Positions 1 to 8,685 of a stretch of DNA of 64,000 bases are shown here, piece after piece (position 1 is the first letter of the stretch; the number at the start of each line of letters is the position of its first letter). The position numbers and the translations under genes were made by a program. Origin of the DNA: Pseudacidovorax sp. RU35E. GTDB lineage: Bacteria; Pseudomonadota; Gammaproteobacteria; Burkholderiales; Burkholderiaceae_C. Location: the NCBI RefSeq assembly GCF_900156165.1, contig NZ_FTMY01000004.1, forward strand, positions 310,001 to 374,000, given 5' to 3'. Below the pieces are notes generated by a model that ran no database searches, had not been told where the DNA came from, and saw only the letters and a list, made by a program, of their open reading frames with translations.

Positions 1-2123
1 TCCAGCATCACGATGACCGCATCCAGCGGCAGAGCACCTTCGCCCTCGCTGCCCACCCACACCGGGTTCAGGTCCATCTCCTCCAGGCGCTCGGCATGGG
101 CCATGACGAAGTCCGAGACGGCGAGCAGCAGGCGCTCCAGCGCGGCGACGTCGGCCGGCGGCTTGCCGCGCGCGCCCTGCAGCAGCGGGTAGCAGCGCAT
201 CTCGCGCACCATGGCGCTGGCATCGGCCGGCCGCAGCGGCAGCAGGCGGCGTGTCACGTCGCGCAGCAGCTCCACATAGATGCCGCCCAGGCCGAAGGTC
301 ATGACATGGCCGAAGACCGGGTCGCGCGTGACGCCCACCATCAGCTCGAAGCCGCCGCGCGGCGCCATCTTCTCGATCAGCAGCCCGTCGATGGCGGCCT
401 TGGGCTTGTGCTGGCGCACCGAGGCCATGATCGCGTCCCAGGCCTGTTCGACCTCGGCCCCGCTGGCCAGGCCGACCTTCACGCCGCCGATGTCGGACTT
501 GTGCACCACGTCCGGGCTGGCGATCTTGGCGACCACCGGATAGCCCATCTCGTCGGCGATGCGGCGCGCTTCTTCGCGCGTCGCCGCCACGGCCGCAGGC
601 AGCAGCGCGATGCCGGACTGCGCCAGCAGCTGCTTGGCCTCCAGCTCCGACAGGTTGCGCATCGTGCCCGTGGCCGGCACCGACGATGTGGCGGGCAGCG
701 GCCTGCGCGGCTCGCCCAGCCCGCCCGCACGCTGCCAGCGGCCCCACTCGGTCCAGCGCTGCACGGCCTTGAGGGCCTTGCCCACCGAACGCGGCGGCGC
801 GAAGCCGCCTTCGACCAGCAGCCGGTAGCCCTCGCCCAGGCGGTCGCTCATCCAGATCGGGATGATGGGCGTGCTGCTCTGTTGCTGCTGTGCGGCGCGG
901 ATGGTGTGGGCCAGGCTCACCGTCGTCGCGCCGTATTCGAGCGCGATGGGCGCGAGCACGCAGCCCACGTTGGGGTCGGTGGTGACGGCGCCCAGCGTCT
1001 GCTCGATCAGGTCGGCATCGGCCAGGATGGCCGCGGTGGTGTCCACCGGGTTGTCGATGGCGGCGTAGTCGGGCAGCCGGCTGCGCAGCAGCTCGCGGGT
1101 ATGTGGTGCGAACTCGGCGAGCTTGAGGCCCGAGGTGCCCACGGCATCGGCCGTGAGCGCGGCCGTGCCGCCCGAGGAGCAGTAGATGCCGATGGCCTCC
1201 TGTACCGGCGGCATCGCACGGGCAAAGAGCCAGGCCGTGTCCACCAGTTCGTCGATGTCGTCCACCTCGATCACGCCGTACTGGCGGAACACGGCGCTGT
1301 TGACCTCGGCCGAGCCGGTGAGCGAGGCGGTGTGCGACTGGGCGGCGCGCTGGCCGTATTCGGACTTGCCCACCTTCAGCGCGATCACCGGCTTGCCGTT
1401 GTCGGCCGCGCACTGCAGGGCGGCCAGCAGGCGGGGGCCGTCCTTGATGCCTTCGAGCAGCGTGATGATGACCTTGATGTCCGGCGCGGTGGCCATGTAG
1501 TGGATGAAGTCGGCCACCTGCAGGTCGACCTCGTTGCCGGTGGAGGCCCACAGGCCGATGCCCACGCCGCGCTCCATGGCCTGCATGACGTTGCGGCCCA
1601 GGCCGCCGCCCTGCGTGGCCAGGCCGATGGGCCCGGGCACCAGGTCGTGCGGGAAGGAGGGCGAGAAGGTCATGCCCAGCCGCGCATTGATGTTGCACAG
1701 GCCCGGGCAGTTGGGCCCGTAGATGCGCATGCCGGCGGCGTCGGCGATCTCCTTCAGGCGCTGCTGGGCGCGCTCGCCCTCGGCGCCGGCCTCGCCGAAG
1801 CCGGAGGTCAGGATGACGAGATAGGGCACGCCGCGGGCCGCGCATTCCTCGGCGACGGCCAGCACGCCGGCCGCGGGCACCGCGATGATGGCCACGTCGG
1901 GCGTCTGCGGCAGCGCGGCGATGCTGGGCCAGCAGCGCCGGCCGCGCAGCTCGGTCTTGGTGGGATTGACCAGGTACAGCTCGCCGCGGAGGGTCGAGTG
2001 GTCGATCAGGTTGGTGAGCGTACGGCCGCCGATGCTGTGGGGCCGGTCGGAGGCACCGACCAGGGCGATGCAGGCAGGGTCGATCAGGCGCGCCAGGTCG
2101 GCGCGTTGGGAGGAGGTCGTCAT
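1..2123 (-). CDS. NDP-forming acyl-CoA synthetase, 3' end outside window
   Basis: This ligase is expected to join a carboxylic acid to CoA in the cytoplasm using ATP and releasing ADP and phosphate. About 707 codons are visible and the stop lies beyond the window. The order is a CoA-binding Rossmann domain (motif LVGASDRPHSIGG near residue 22), succinyl-CoA-ligase-like domains with the family's phospho-histidine stretch (QSHTASLTGS), and a C-terminal ATP-grasp domain starting roughly at residue 480 (MGYPVVAKI, VVHKSDIGGV). The one-chain alpha-beta fusion is normal for the acetate-CoA ligase family. The ATG lies 15 bases after the stop of the acyl-CoA dehydrogenase, so the two form an operon and this enzyme probably activates the substrate that the dehydrogenase then oxidises. 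The acid itself cannot be read from the sequence. Confidence 0.9.
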   Translation of the reverse strand, partial: MTTSSQRADLARLIDPACIALVGASDRPHSIGGRTLTNLIDHSTLRGELYLVNPTKTELRGRRCWPSIAALPQTPDVAIIAVPAAGVLAVAEECAARGVPYLVILTSGFGEAGAEGERAQQRLKEIADAAGMRIYGPNCPGLCNINARLGMTFSPSFPHDLVPGPIGLATQGGGLGRNVMQAMERGVGIGLWASTGNEVDLQVADFIHYMATAPDIKVIITLLEGIKDGPRLLAALQCAADNGKPVIALKVGKSEYGQRAAQSHTASLTGSAEVNSAVFRQYGVIEVDDIDELVDTAWLFARAMPPVQEAIGIYCSSGGTAALTADAVGTSGLKLAEFAPHTRELLRSRLPDYAAIDNPVDTTAAILADADLIEQTLGAVTTDPNVGCVLAPIALEYGATTVSLAHTIRAAQQQQSSTPIIPIWMSDRLGEGYRLLVEGGFAPPRSVGKALKAVQRWTEWGRWQRAGGLGEPRRPLPATSSVPATGTMRNLSELEAKQLLAQSGIALLPAAVAATREEARRIADEMGYPVVAKIASPDVVHKSDIGGVKVGLASGAEVEQAWDAIMASVRQHKPKAAIDGLLIEKMAPRGGFELMVGVTRDPVFGHVMTFGLGGIYVELLRDVTRRLLPLRPADASAMVREMRCYPLLQGARGKPPADVAALERLLLAVSDFVMAHAERLEEMDLNPVWVGSEGEGALPLDAVIVML

Positions 2124-2138
2124 GCGTGCTCCTGCGGC

Positions 2139-3284
2139 TCAGGCGATGGCCGAGATGCCCAGGATCTCGCGGCCCACGATCAGGGTCTGCACCTCGGTCG
2201 TGCCCTCGGGGATGGTGCCGCCGCGCGTGTCGCGGAAGATGCGCTCGATGGGGTAGTCGGTGGCATAGCCCAGGCCGCCGTGCACCTGCAGCGCCATGCT
2301 CGCCACTTCGTGCGCGGCCTCGGTGGCGTAGAGCTTGGCGATGGAGGCGGCCGTGCGGGCCTCGCCTTCGGAGTCCAGCGCCGCGGCGGCGCGCAGGCCC
2401 AGCGCGCGGGCGGCCTCAACGCGGATCGTCATGTCCACGATCAGCTTCTGCACCAGCTGGAAGCTGCCGATGGGCTTGCCGAACTGGGTGCGCGTGCGTG
2501 CATAGTCGATGGACAGGTCCAGCGCCGACTGCGCCGCGCCCACCGCGCCCATGGCGATGTTGACGCGGGCGCTGTCCAGGCCGATCAGCATCTTCTTGAG
2601 GGCCTTGCCTTCCTCACCCAGCAGGTTCTCGCGCGGGATGCGCACGTTGTCGAAGTTCAGCTCGGCGGTGCCGGTGCTGCGCAGCACCATGGTGTCCACG
2701 CGCCGCACCTCGAAGGGCGACACGTCGCGCTCGACCAGGAAGGTCGACAGCTGACCCTGGCAGTCCGGGCTGAAGGTGCGCGCCACCACGATGCCGAAGT
2801 CGCCGAAGGCGCCGTTGGTGATCCACAGCTTGCGGCCGTTGAGCACGTAATGGTCGCCCTGCAGGTCGGCACGGGTCTGCACCTGCGCGATGTTGGAGCC
2901 GGTGCCCGGCTCGCTGATGGCGCTGAAGCAGCGGCGCTGATTGGTCAGCAGCGGGCGCAGGAAACGCTCCTTCTGCTCTGGCGTGGCCTCCTGGGCCAGC
3001 TTGTTGATCGCGGCGTTGGTGATGTTGAGGATGGTGCGCAGCGACAGCCAGGCATAGCCCGCCTCTTCCATCAGCAGGGCCCAGGTGAGCTGGTCCATGC
3101 CCATGCCGCCTTCCTCTTCCGGCAGGCGGCCGCCCAGGTAGCCGAATTCGGCCAGCTTGCCGAGCACCTCGAAGGGAAAGGTGCGGTCCTGGTCGTGGCG
3201 CGACACGATGGGCGCGATCTCGGCCTTCATGAAGCGGCGGATGCTGTCGCGCAGCATGGACTGCTCGGAAGAAAGGGTGAACAT
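2139..3284 (-). CDS. acyl-CoA dehydrogenase
   Basis: This FAD enzyme introduces a 2,3 double bond into an acyl-CoA. The 381-residue length is typical. The start is the ATG preceded by CAGGAGAC; the frame stays open further upstream but has no comparable ribosome site there. N-terminal, middle (ISEPGTGSNIAQVQ) and C-terminal helical domains are present in order. The C-terminal motif TIPEGTTEVQ supplies the expected catalytic glutamate (E360). It is transcribed with the downstream acyl-CoA synthetase and lies just downstream of the IclR regulator gene on the same strand. Similarity to glutaryl-CoA/short-chain dehydrogenases is an impression from the motifs. Substrate length is not determined. 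Confidence 0.93.
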   Translation of the reverse strand: MFTLSSEQSMLRDSIRRFMKAEIAPIVSRHDQDRTFPFEVLGKLAEFGYLGGRLPEEEGGMGMDQLTWALLMEEAGYAWLSLRTILNITNAAINKLAQEATPEQKERFLRPLLTNQRRCFSAISEPGTGSNIAQVQTRADLQGDHYVLNGRKLWITNGAFGDFGIVVARTFSPDCQGQLSTFLVERDVSPFEVRRVDTMVLRSTGTAELNFDNVRIPRENLLGEEGKALKKMLIGLDSARVNIAMGAVGAAQSALDLSIDYARTRTQFGKPIGSFQLVQKLIVDMTIRVEAARALGLRAAAALDSEGEARTAASIAKLYATEAAHEVASMALQVHGGLGYATDYPIERIFRDTRGGTIPEGTTEVQTLIVGREILGISAIA

Positions 3285-3343
3285 GGTCTTGTCTCCTGGG
3301 TGGTCGGATGGATGGCCGGCCTGGGGGCCGTGCCGGGGTGGCG

Positions 3344-4159
3344 CTAGGCCCGGGTCTTGGTTCGTCTGGAAGGTGTGGGCGCGGGGGATTCGGCGGACGC
3401 CGCGGCTTCGGCCGCGGCCGCGTGTTTGCGGAAGACGAGGGCCTGCACTTCCTGCAGGGCCTCGATGCACAGGCTGCGCTGGGCGCGCATGCGGTCGGTG
3501 AGGCCGGCCACCGACAGGGCGATGGCCTCGCCGCCGATCTGGCCGGCGACGGCGACGGCGGTGAGGCCTTCGCTGCCTTCGTTCTCGATCCAGATCCAGC
3601 CCTGTTCCTTGGCCTGCGCCACCTGGGCCTCCAGGGCAGCCAGGTCGGTCAGCGTGCCCGAGGCCAGGCTGCGCAGCGGCTTGAGCCGCAGCTGGCGCGC
3701 CGCCTCTTCGGGCGTGCCGATGGACAGGATCGCCTTGCCCAGCGCGGAGACATGCAGTGCCAGCTTGTCGCCCACGTGCTGCATGTAGCGCAGCGGATGG
3801 CGGCCTTCGCTGAGCGCGATCACCTTGACGATGCCGTTTTCCAGCCGGCCGCACAGGCCGGTCTCGCCGGTGCGGTCGCGCAGCAGCTCGCTGGCCTCGG
3901 CGCCCACGGCATAGAGCGGGTCGCTGGCCGAGATCTCCTTGGCCACGGCCAGCAGGCGGGCGGTGGGATAGAAGCGCCGGCTGCGTGCCGTGCGCAGCAG
4001 GTAGCCCAGCTCGTGGAGGGTGTGCAGCAGGTCGGAACAGCTGCTTTCGGGCAGGTCCATGAGCCGCGCGAGGTCGGAGTTGGACAGCTCCCGCTTCTCG
4101 CGGGCAAAGACCTCCAGCAGGGTCATGGTGCGGGCAGCGGCAGGGACAAGGGTGGGCAT
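3344..4159 (-). CDS. IclR family transcriptional regulator
   Basis: A 271-residue DNA-binding regulator. An N-terminal winged helix (about residues 10-65, with NSDLARLMDLPESSCSDLLH as the helix-turn-helix) is followed by the IclR effector domain, which in this family binds small aromatic or organic acids. The chosen ATG has CGGAGAGGCG in front of it; a frame extension 31 codons upstream is possible but would consume the promoter. The protein ends in a low-complexity Ala/Pro/Thr tail. It is divergent from the Bug gene across a 170-base region carrying a 9-bp inverted repeat, so it probably controls both sides of this CoA catabolic cluster. Whether it activates or represses is unknown. Confidence 0.92.
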   Translation of the reverse strand: MPTLVPAAARTMTLLEVFAREKRELSNSDLARLMDLPESSCSDLLHTLHELGYLLRTARSRRFYPTARLLAVAKEISASDPLYAVGAEASELLRDRTGETGLCGRLENGIVKVIALSEGRHPLRYMQHVGDKLALHVSALGKAILSIGTPEEAARQLRLKPLRSLASGTLTDLAALEAQVAQAKEQGWIWIENEGSEGLTAVAVAGQIGGEAIALSVAGLTDRMRAQRSLCIEALQEVQALVFRKHAAAAEAAASAESPAPTPSRRTKTRA

Positions 4160-4171
4160 CGCCTCTCCGAT

Positions 4172-4296
4172 ATTTCGTAGAAATGCACGATGGTACAGAC
4201 CATGCCGATTACCGCATCGGGCTGACCTTTGGCGATTGCGCTGCGAATTCATCGATTTCGATTTGCTTTTCTACGAGGTGTTGAAGTAGTCTACGG
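4172..4296. promoter_or_regulatory. divergent promoter with candidate IclR operators
   Basis: Between the IclR and Bug genes, TCGTAGAAA (4175-4183) is repeated in inverse orientation as TTTCTACGA (4268-4276), and TCTACGG occurs at 4290-4296. The first copy also sits in a local palindrome, ATTTC-GTA-GAAAT (4172-4184). The arrangement suits cooperative binding of an IclR dimer or tetramer at both divergent promoters. Operator function is inferred from position and symmetry only. Confidence 0.45.
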
Positions 4297-4329
4297 CATA
4301 CCGAATATCAAGAGCAACCGGAGACATCC

Positions 4330-5313
4330 ATGAAACGCACTTTCCACACCCTCGCCCTGACCCTGGCGGCGCTCGTCGCCCACGGCCATGCCACCGCCGC
4401 GCCCGACGACGCCTGGCCCACCAAGCCACTGACCTTCGTCGTGCCCTTCCCGCCCGGCGGGATCACCGACAACACCGCCCGCGTGCTGGCGCAGAAGGTG
4501 GGCGACAAGCTGGGCCAGCAGGTGGTGGTGGACAACCGGCCGGGCGCGGGCGGCTCCATCGGCGCCGAGTACGCGGCGCGGCAACCGGCCGATGGCTACA
4601 CCTTCCTCTACGGCACGCAGGGCACCCACGGCGCCAACCTGGCGCTCTACAAGAACATCCGCTACGACCCGGTCAAGGACTTCGTCGCCGTGCATGGCAT
4701 CTCGGAGTCGCCGCTGGTCCTGGTCATCAACCCCTCGCGCAGCTTCAAGACCGTGCCCGAGCTGGTGGCCTACGCCAAGCAGAACCCGGGCAAGCTGAAC
4801 TACGGCTCGGCCGGCGCCGGCACCGGCACGCACCTCACGGCCGAGCTGTTCCAGTCCGCCACCGGCATCAAGATCACCCACGTGCCCTACAAGGGCAGCA
4901 GCCCGGCCCTGACCGACCTGATCGCGGGCAACCTGGACATGGCCTTCGACTACGCCGCGGTGGTGATGCCCTTCGTGCAGGCCGGCAAGCTGCAGGCCCT
5001 GGCCGTCACCAGCAAGACCCGACTGTCGAACGTGCCACAGCTGCCCACGCTGGGCGAGCTGGGCATCTCCGGCGCGGACTCCACCGCCTGGGGTGCCGTC
5101 TTCGTGCCCGCCAAGACGCCCGCGCCGGTCGTGCAGCGGCTCGCCGATGCCGTGGCCGCCGCCATCGTCGACCCCGAGTTCGTCGCCGTGAGCGAGAAGA
5201 ACGGCAGCCTGCCCATGCGCGGCATGCGCGGCGAGAAGCTCGACGCCTTCGTCAAGTCGGAGATGAGCCGCTGGCGCGAGGTCGTGCAGAACTCGGGCGC
5301 CAAGGTCGACTGA
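4330..5313 (+). CDS. Bug/TctC family periplasmic solute-binding protein
   Basis: A 327-residue tripartite-tricarboxylate receptor that would capture an organic acid in the periplasm. A signal peptide covers about residues 1-24 (cleavage near ATAAP). The family landmarks follow: PLTFVVPFPPGGITDN, VVVDNRPGAGG, and ITHVPYKGSSPALTDL. The ribosome site is CCGGAGAC before the ATG. It heads the plus-strand arm of the IclR-linked cluster, so it likely delivers the acid that the CoA ligase and dehydrogenase degrade. No TctA/TctB membrane subunits are encoded nearby, which is common for Bug proteins of Burkholderiales. Confidence 0.94.
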   Translation: MKRTFHTLALTLAALVAHGHATAAPDDAWPTKPLTFVVPFPPGGITDNTARVLAQKVGDKLGQQVVVDNRPGAGGSIGAEYAARQPADGYTFLYGTQGTHGANLALYKNIRYDPVKDFVAVHGISESPLVLVINPSRSFKTVPELVAYAKQNPGKLNYGSAGAGTGTHLTAELFQSATGIKITHVPYKGSSPALTDLIAGNLDMAFDYAAVVMPFVQAGKLQALAVTSKTRLSNVPQLPTLGELGISGADSTAWGAVFVPAKTPAPVVQRLADAVAAAIVDPEFVAVSEKNGSLPMRGMRGEKLDAFVKSEMSRWREVVQNSGAKVD

Positions 5314-5354
5314 CGGCCTCGACTCCCCTTTCCTCTTCTATCCCAAGGATTCCC

Positions 5355-5786
5355 ATGACCCTCGACCTGCGGGGCTACCAGCCCCGCCATCCCACGCTCT
5401 ACCAGCTCGCTGCCGATGGCGAATCGCTGGACTTCGTCTTCGCCCGCTGCCCCGCCTGCGGGCACCTGGCCTTTCCGGCCGACGCGCCCGGCTGCAGCCA
5501 GTGCGGCGACCCCATGAAGGACGCCGAGCGCATCACGCGCCCTGGCACAGGCACGCTGCTGGAGTTCGTGACCCTGCACGTGCCCCTGCTGCCCGGCATG
5601 GAGGTGCCGCGCATCGCCGCCGACATCCGCCTGGGCGAGGACGGCCCCATCGAGGAAGGCGTGATGGCCACCACCGACGAGTCGCAGCTGCACGTGGGCA
5701 TGCCCCTGCGCGCCGTGGCCCATCCCCTGCCCGCGGGCGAGGTGTTCGACTGCCGCTTCGTGCCGGCCACGGAGGCGCAGCGATGA
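5355..5786 (+). CDS. OB-fold zinc-ribbon protein (DUF35 family)
   Basis: A 143-residue protein with a rubredoxin-like zinc ribbon (C32, C35, C47, C50; RCPACGHLAF and GCSQCG) followed by an OB fold. Members normally bind a thiolase-like or HMG-CoA-synthase-like partner and help hold acyl-CoA; examples are ChsH2/Ltp2-type aldolase complexes. The stop overlaps the start of the next gene (ATGA), which encodes exactly such a thiolase-fold protein, so the two very likely form one complex. The ATG is preceded by CCCAAGGATTCCC. Confidence 0.9.
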   Translation: MTLDLRGYQPRHPTLYQLAADGESLDFVFARCPACGHLAFPADAPGCSQCGDPMKDAERITRPGTGTLLEFVTLHVPLLPGMEVPRIAADIRLGEDGPIEEGVMATTDESQLHVGMPLRAVAHPLPAGEVFDCRFVPATEAQR

Positions 5787-6937
5787 GCAGCTGGATCGAC
5801 GACAACGAGGGCGTGTACGTGGCCGGCATCGGCATGCATGCGTACCAGTTCCCCACCGAGACGCCCTACACCCACCTGGGCCTGACCGCCGTGCGCCAGG
5901 CCCTGGCCGACGCGGGCCTGGCCTGGCCGCAGGTGAACAGCGCCTACATCGGCACCACCTCCATCGGCATGGCGGCCGGGCGGGTGATGCTGCGCCACCT
6001 GGGCTCGACCGGGCTGGCCGTCACCCAGGTCGAGAACGCCTCGGCCTCGGGCTCCTTCGCCTTCCGGCAGGCCTGCCTGGAAGTGGCGCGTGGCGTCAGC
6101 GACGTGGTGCTGGCCGTGGGCGTGGACAAGCACGGCGACGGCCGCCGCGCCGCCGACAAGGACGGCCTCGCGCACCTGAGCGACACCGCCAACGTGCCGC
6201 CGGTCAAGTTCGCCATGATGGCCCGCACCTACCTGCGCGAGCGCAATGCCGACGCGACCGCGATGGCGCAGGTGGCGGTCAAGAACCATGGCAACGCTTC
6301 GCGCAACCCCTATGCGCAGTACCGCAAGCCGCGCACGCTGGAGCAGGTGCTGGCCTCGCCGCGCGTGGCCGGCGACCTGACGGTGCAGCAGTGCTGCCCG
6401 CGCGGCGAAGGCGCCGCGGCGGCCATCGTGGTCTCGGGCCGTGCCCTGCGCCGGCTGGGCCTGGACCCGAAGCGCTGCGTGCGCGTGCGGGCCTCCACCG
6501 CCTGCAGCGAGACGCCCGAGACCGCCTACGGCCAGGCCGCCGTCGACCTGGTGCGCAGCAGCGCGCAGTCGGCGCTCGCGCAGGCGGCCATCTCGGCCCA
6601 GACGCTGGACTTGCTCGAACTGCACGACGCCTTCTCGGTGGAAGAGCTGCTCTACAGCGAGGCCATCGGCGTGTGCCCGCCCGGCGAGGGCGCGAGCTTC
6701 CTGATGCGCGGCGACTCGCGCATCGGCGGGCGCTGCGCCATCAATGCCTCGGGCGGCCTGATCGGCATGGGCCATCCGCTGGGGCCGACCGGCATCGGCC
6801 AGGTCGCCGAGCTGACCCGGCAGCTGCGCGGCGAGGCCGGCGAGCGCCAGCACAGCCATTCGCGCTGGGCCATGGCCCACATGATCGGGCTGGGCTCGGT
6901 GGCCATCGCCCATGTTCTTTCCGCCCCGGACGCCTGA
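5783..6937 (+). CDS. thiolase-fold protein (SCP2/Ltp2-like), probable lyase partner of DUF35
   Basis: A 384-residue thiolase-superfamily enzyme translationally coupled to the DUF35 gene. Conserved parts include ELHDAFSVEELL and the C-terminal GGLIGMGHPLGPTG histidine loop. The usual nucleophile motif NxCASG reads NASASG, so the catalytic cysteine is Ser87 (codon TCG). Members of this branch that pair with DUF35 proteins include retro-aldolases that cleave beta-hydroxy-acyl-CoAs, so a C-C lyase role is a better guess than a Claisen thiolase. In pathway order it would act after the dehydrogenase and hydratase. The assignment as lyase is inference. Confidence 0.85.
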   Translation: MSSWIDDNEGVYVAGIGMHAYQFPTETPYTHLGLTAVRQALADAGLAWPQVNSAYIGTTSIGMAAGRVMLRHLGSTGLAVTQVENASASGSFAFRQACLEVARGVSDVVLAVGVDKHGDGRRAADKDGLAHLSDTANVPPVKFAMMARTYLRERNADATAMAQVAVKNHGNASRNPYAQYRKPRTLEQVLASPRVAGDLTVQQCCPRGEGAAAAIVVSGRALRRLGLDPKRCVRVRASTACSETPETAYGQAAVDLVRSSAQSALAQAAISAQTLDLLELHDAFSVEELLYSEAIGVCPPGEGASFLMRGDSRIGGRCAINASGGLIGMGHPLGPTGIGQVAELTRQLRGEAGERQHSHSRWAMAHMIGLGSVAIAHVLSAPDA

Positions 6938-6952
6938 AGGAGGAGCCGCCGC

Positions 6953-7774
6953 ATGACCCCCCACGCCACGGCCCCCGACCACGTCGACCTCGGCACCCTC
7001 ACCTATGCGGTGCAGGGCCAGGTCGCCGTGATCACCCTCAACCGCCCGGAGCGCATGAACACCATCGGCAGCACGATGAAGCCCGACCTGGCGCAGGCCT
7101 TCCTGCAGCTGGCGCGGGCCGACGAGCGCGTGCGCGCCGTCGTGCTGACCGGCGCGGGCGACCGCGCCTTCTGCGCCGGCGCCGACATCAAGGAGCGCGC
7201 CGACCACCAGATCAGCGCCAACGACTTCTTCGTCGCGCAGAAGGCCACGCACGACCTGCTGCGCGACATCGAGGAATTCGAGAAGCCGGTGATCGCCGCC
7301 ATCAACGGTGTCGCCCTGGGCGGCGGCCTGGAGATCGCGCTGTGCTGCGACCTGCGCATCGCGGCCGACCATGCGAAGTTCGGCCTGCCTGAAGCACGCA
7401 TCGGCGCCCTGCCCGCGGCCGGCGGCACGCAGCGGCTGCCGCGGCTGATCGGCGAGGCCCGCGCCAAGCACCTGATGTTCACCGCCGCCCAGATCGACGC
7501 GGCCCAGGCCCTGCAGATGGGCATCGTCACGCAGGTCTGCCCCGGCGCAGAGCTGATGACCGAGGCGATGAAGCTGGCCGGCACCGTCGCCGCGATGCCG
7601 CCGCTGTCCATCCGCCTCATCAAGCGCGCGGTCAACCGCGGCATGCAGACCGACCTGGACAGCGGCCTGGAGATCGAGCGCTATGCCGCCGCCATGTTGA
7701 TCGACAGCGAGGACCGAAAGGAAGGCATGCGCGCGTTCGTCGAGAAGCGGGCGCCTGTCTTCAAGGGCCGCTGA
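6953..7774 (+). CDS. enoyl-CoA hydratase/isomerase family protein
   Basis: A 273-residue crotonase that would add water to the enoyl-CoA formed by the acyl-CoA dehydrogenase. Both catalytic glutamates of true hydratases are present: E127 in GGGLEIALCCD and E147 in LPEARIGALPAAGGTQRL. The oxyanion segment AFCAGADIKE is intact. A strong AAGGAGGAG ribosome site precedes the ATG, 15 bases after the thiolase-like gene. The C-terminal FVEKRAPVFKGR is typical of the family. The acyl substrate is unknown. Confidence 0.93.
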   Translation: MTPHATAPDHVDLGTLTYAVQGQVAVITLNRPERMNTIGSTMKPDLAQAFLQLARADERVRAVVLTGAGDRAFCAGADIKERADHQISANDFFVAQKATHDLLRDIEEFEKPVIAAINGVALGGGLEIALCCDLRIAADHAKFGLPEARIGALPAAGGTQRLPRLIGEARAKHLMFTAAQIDAAQALQMGIVTQVCPGAELMTEAMKLAGTVAAMPPLSIRLIKRAVNRGMQTDLDSGLEIERYAAAMLIDSEDRKEGMRAFVEKRAPVFKGR

Positions 7775-7814
7775 AGCGCGGCCTCTCCATTCCCATCATT
7801 CACAAGGAAGCACC

Positions 7815-8630
7815 ATGAAACTCAATCTGGAGCGCCGCGTCGCGCTCGTCACCGGGGGCGGCCAGGGCGTGGGCCGCCAGATCTGCATCGAGCTGGCGCG
7901 CGAGGGCGCGCGGGTGGTGGTCAACGACCTGTTCGCGCCGCGCGCCGAAGCGGTGGCCGCCGAGATCCGCGACCAAGGCGGCGAGGCCCTGGCCGCGCCG
8001 GCCGACATCACGCAGGCCGATCAGGTGCGGGCCATGGTGGACCAGGCCGCGAGCCACTTCGATGCGCCGGTGGAGATCCTGGTGAACAACGCCGGCATCA
8101 TCCCCGAGCGCCGCGAGAAGGGCGGCCGCACGCCGGCCTTCATCGACATGCCGGTGGAGGACTGGGCCAAGATCGTCAACCTCAACGTCTACGGCACGTT
8201 GCACTGCTGCCACGCGGTGCTGCCCGGCATGGTGGCGCGCAAGGGCGGGCGCATCGTCAACATCATCTCGGAGGCCGGCCGCATCGGCGAGGCCAACATG
8301 GCCGTCTACTCCGGCGCCAAGGCGGCCATCGCCGGCTTTGCCAAGGCGCTGGCCAAGGAGCATGGCCGCCATGCGGTGACCGTCAACTCCATCGCGCTGG
8401 GTGCCGTCTCGCACGAAGGCATCAAGGACGGCCCGCTGCATGTGGACGCGACGCCGCAGAACAACGAGCTGCTGGCCAAGATGCTGGGCATCTACCCCAT
8501 CTCCAAGGGCGTGGGCCGGCTGTCGCGGCCGGACGACGTGTCGGGGCTGGTGGCCTTCCTGGCCTCGGACCGGGCGCTGTTCATCACGGGGCAGACCATC
8601 GGTGCCTCCGGCGGATTCGCGATGGTCTGA
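7815..8630 (+). CDS. short-chain dehydrogenase/reductase
   Basis: A 271-residue NAD(P)-dependent oxidoreductase. The nucleotide motif is TGGGQGVGRQ (residues 13-22), followed by NNAG and the catalytic S152, Y165 and K169. The last gene of the plus-strand arm, it follows the hydratase by about 40 bases with CACAAGGAAGCACC before the ATG. In context it may oxidise the 3-hydroxyacyl-CoA or an aldehyde/alcohol released by the lyase-like enzyme. FabG-like and BadH-like proteins look similar, so the exact reaction is open. Confidence 0.9.
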   Translation: MKLNLERRVALVTGGGQGVGRQICIELAREGARVVVNDLFAPRAEAVAAEIRDQGGEALAAPADITQADQVRAMVDQAASHFDAPVEILVNNAGIIPERREKGGRTPAFIDMPVEDWAKIVNLNVYGTLHCCHAVLPGMVARKGGRIVNIISEAGRIGEANMAVYSGAKAAIAGFAKALAKEHGRHAVTVNSIALGAVSHEGIKDGPLHVDATPQNNELLAKMLGIYPISKGVGRLSRPDDVSGLVAFLASDRALFITGQTIGASGGFAMV

Positions 8631-8631
8631 G

Positions 8632-8650
8632 GACTGCTGCGGCGGCAGTC
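8632..8650. terminator. weak hairpin between convergent genes
   Basis: GACTGC pairs with GCAGTC across a short GC-rich loop, directly after the SDR stop and 36 bases before the xylulokinase stop. There is no T-tract, so it is at best a weak or Rho-assisted terminator shared by the two converging transcripts. Confidence 0.3.
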
Positions 8651-8685
8651 GCGGGCCGCCCGCCTGCGCGCAGGCCTTGCGCCGT

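Noticed and set aside
96-3347. Very long open frame antisense to the acyl-CoA synthetase and acyl-CoA dehydrogenase genes
   Set aside because: Composition is Arg/Ala/Gly/His-rich with no domain, and both antisense genes are well-conserved enzymes. It is a codon-bias shadow of high-GC DNA.
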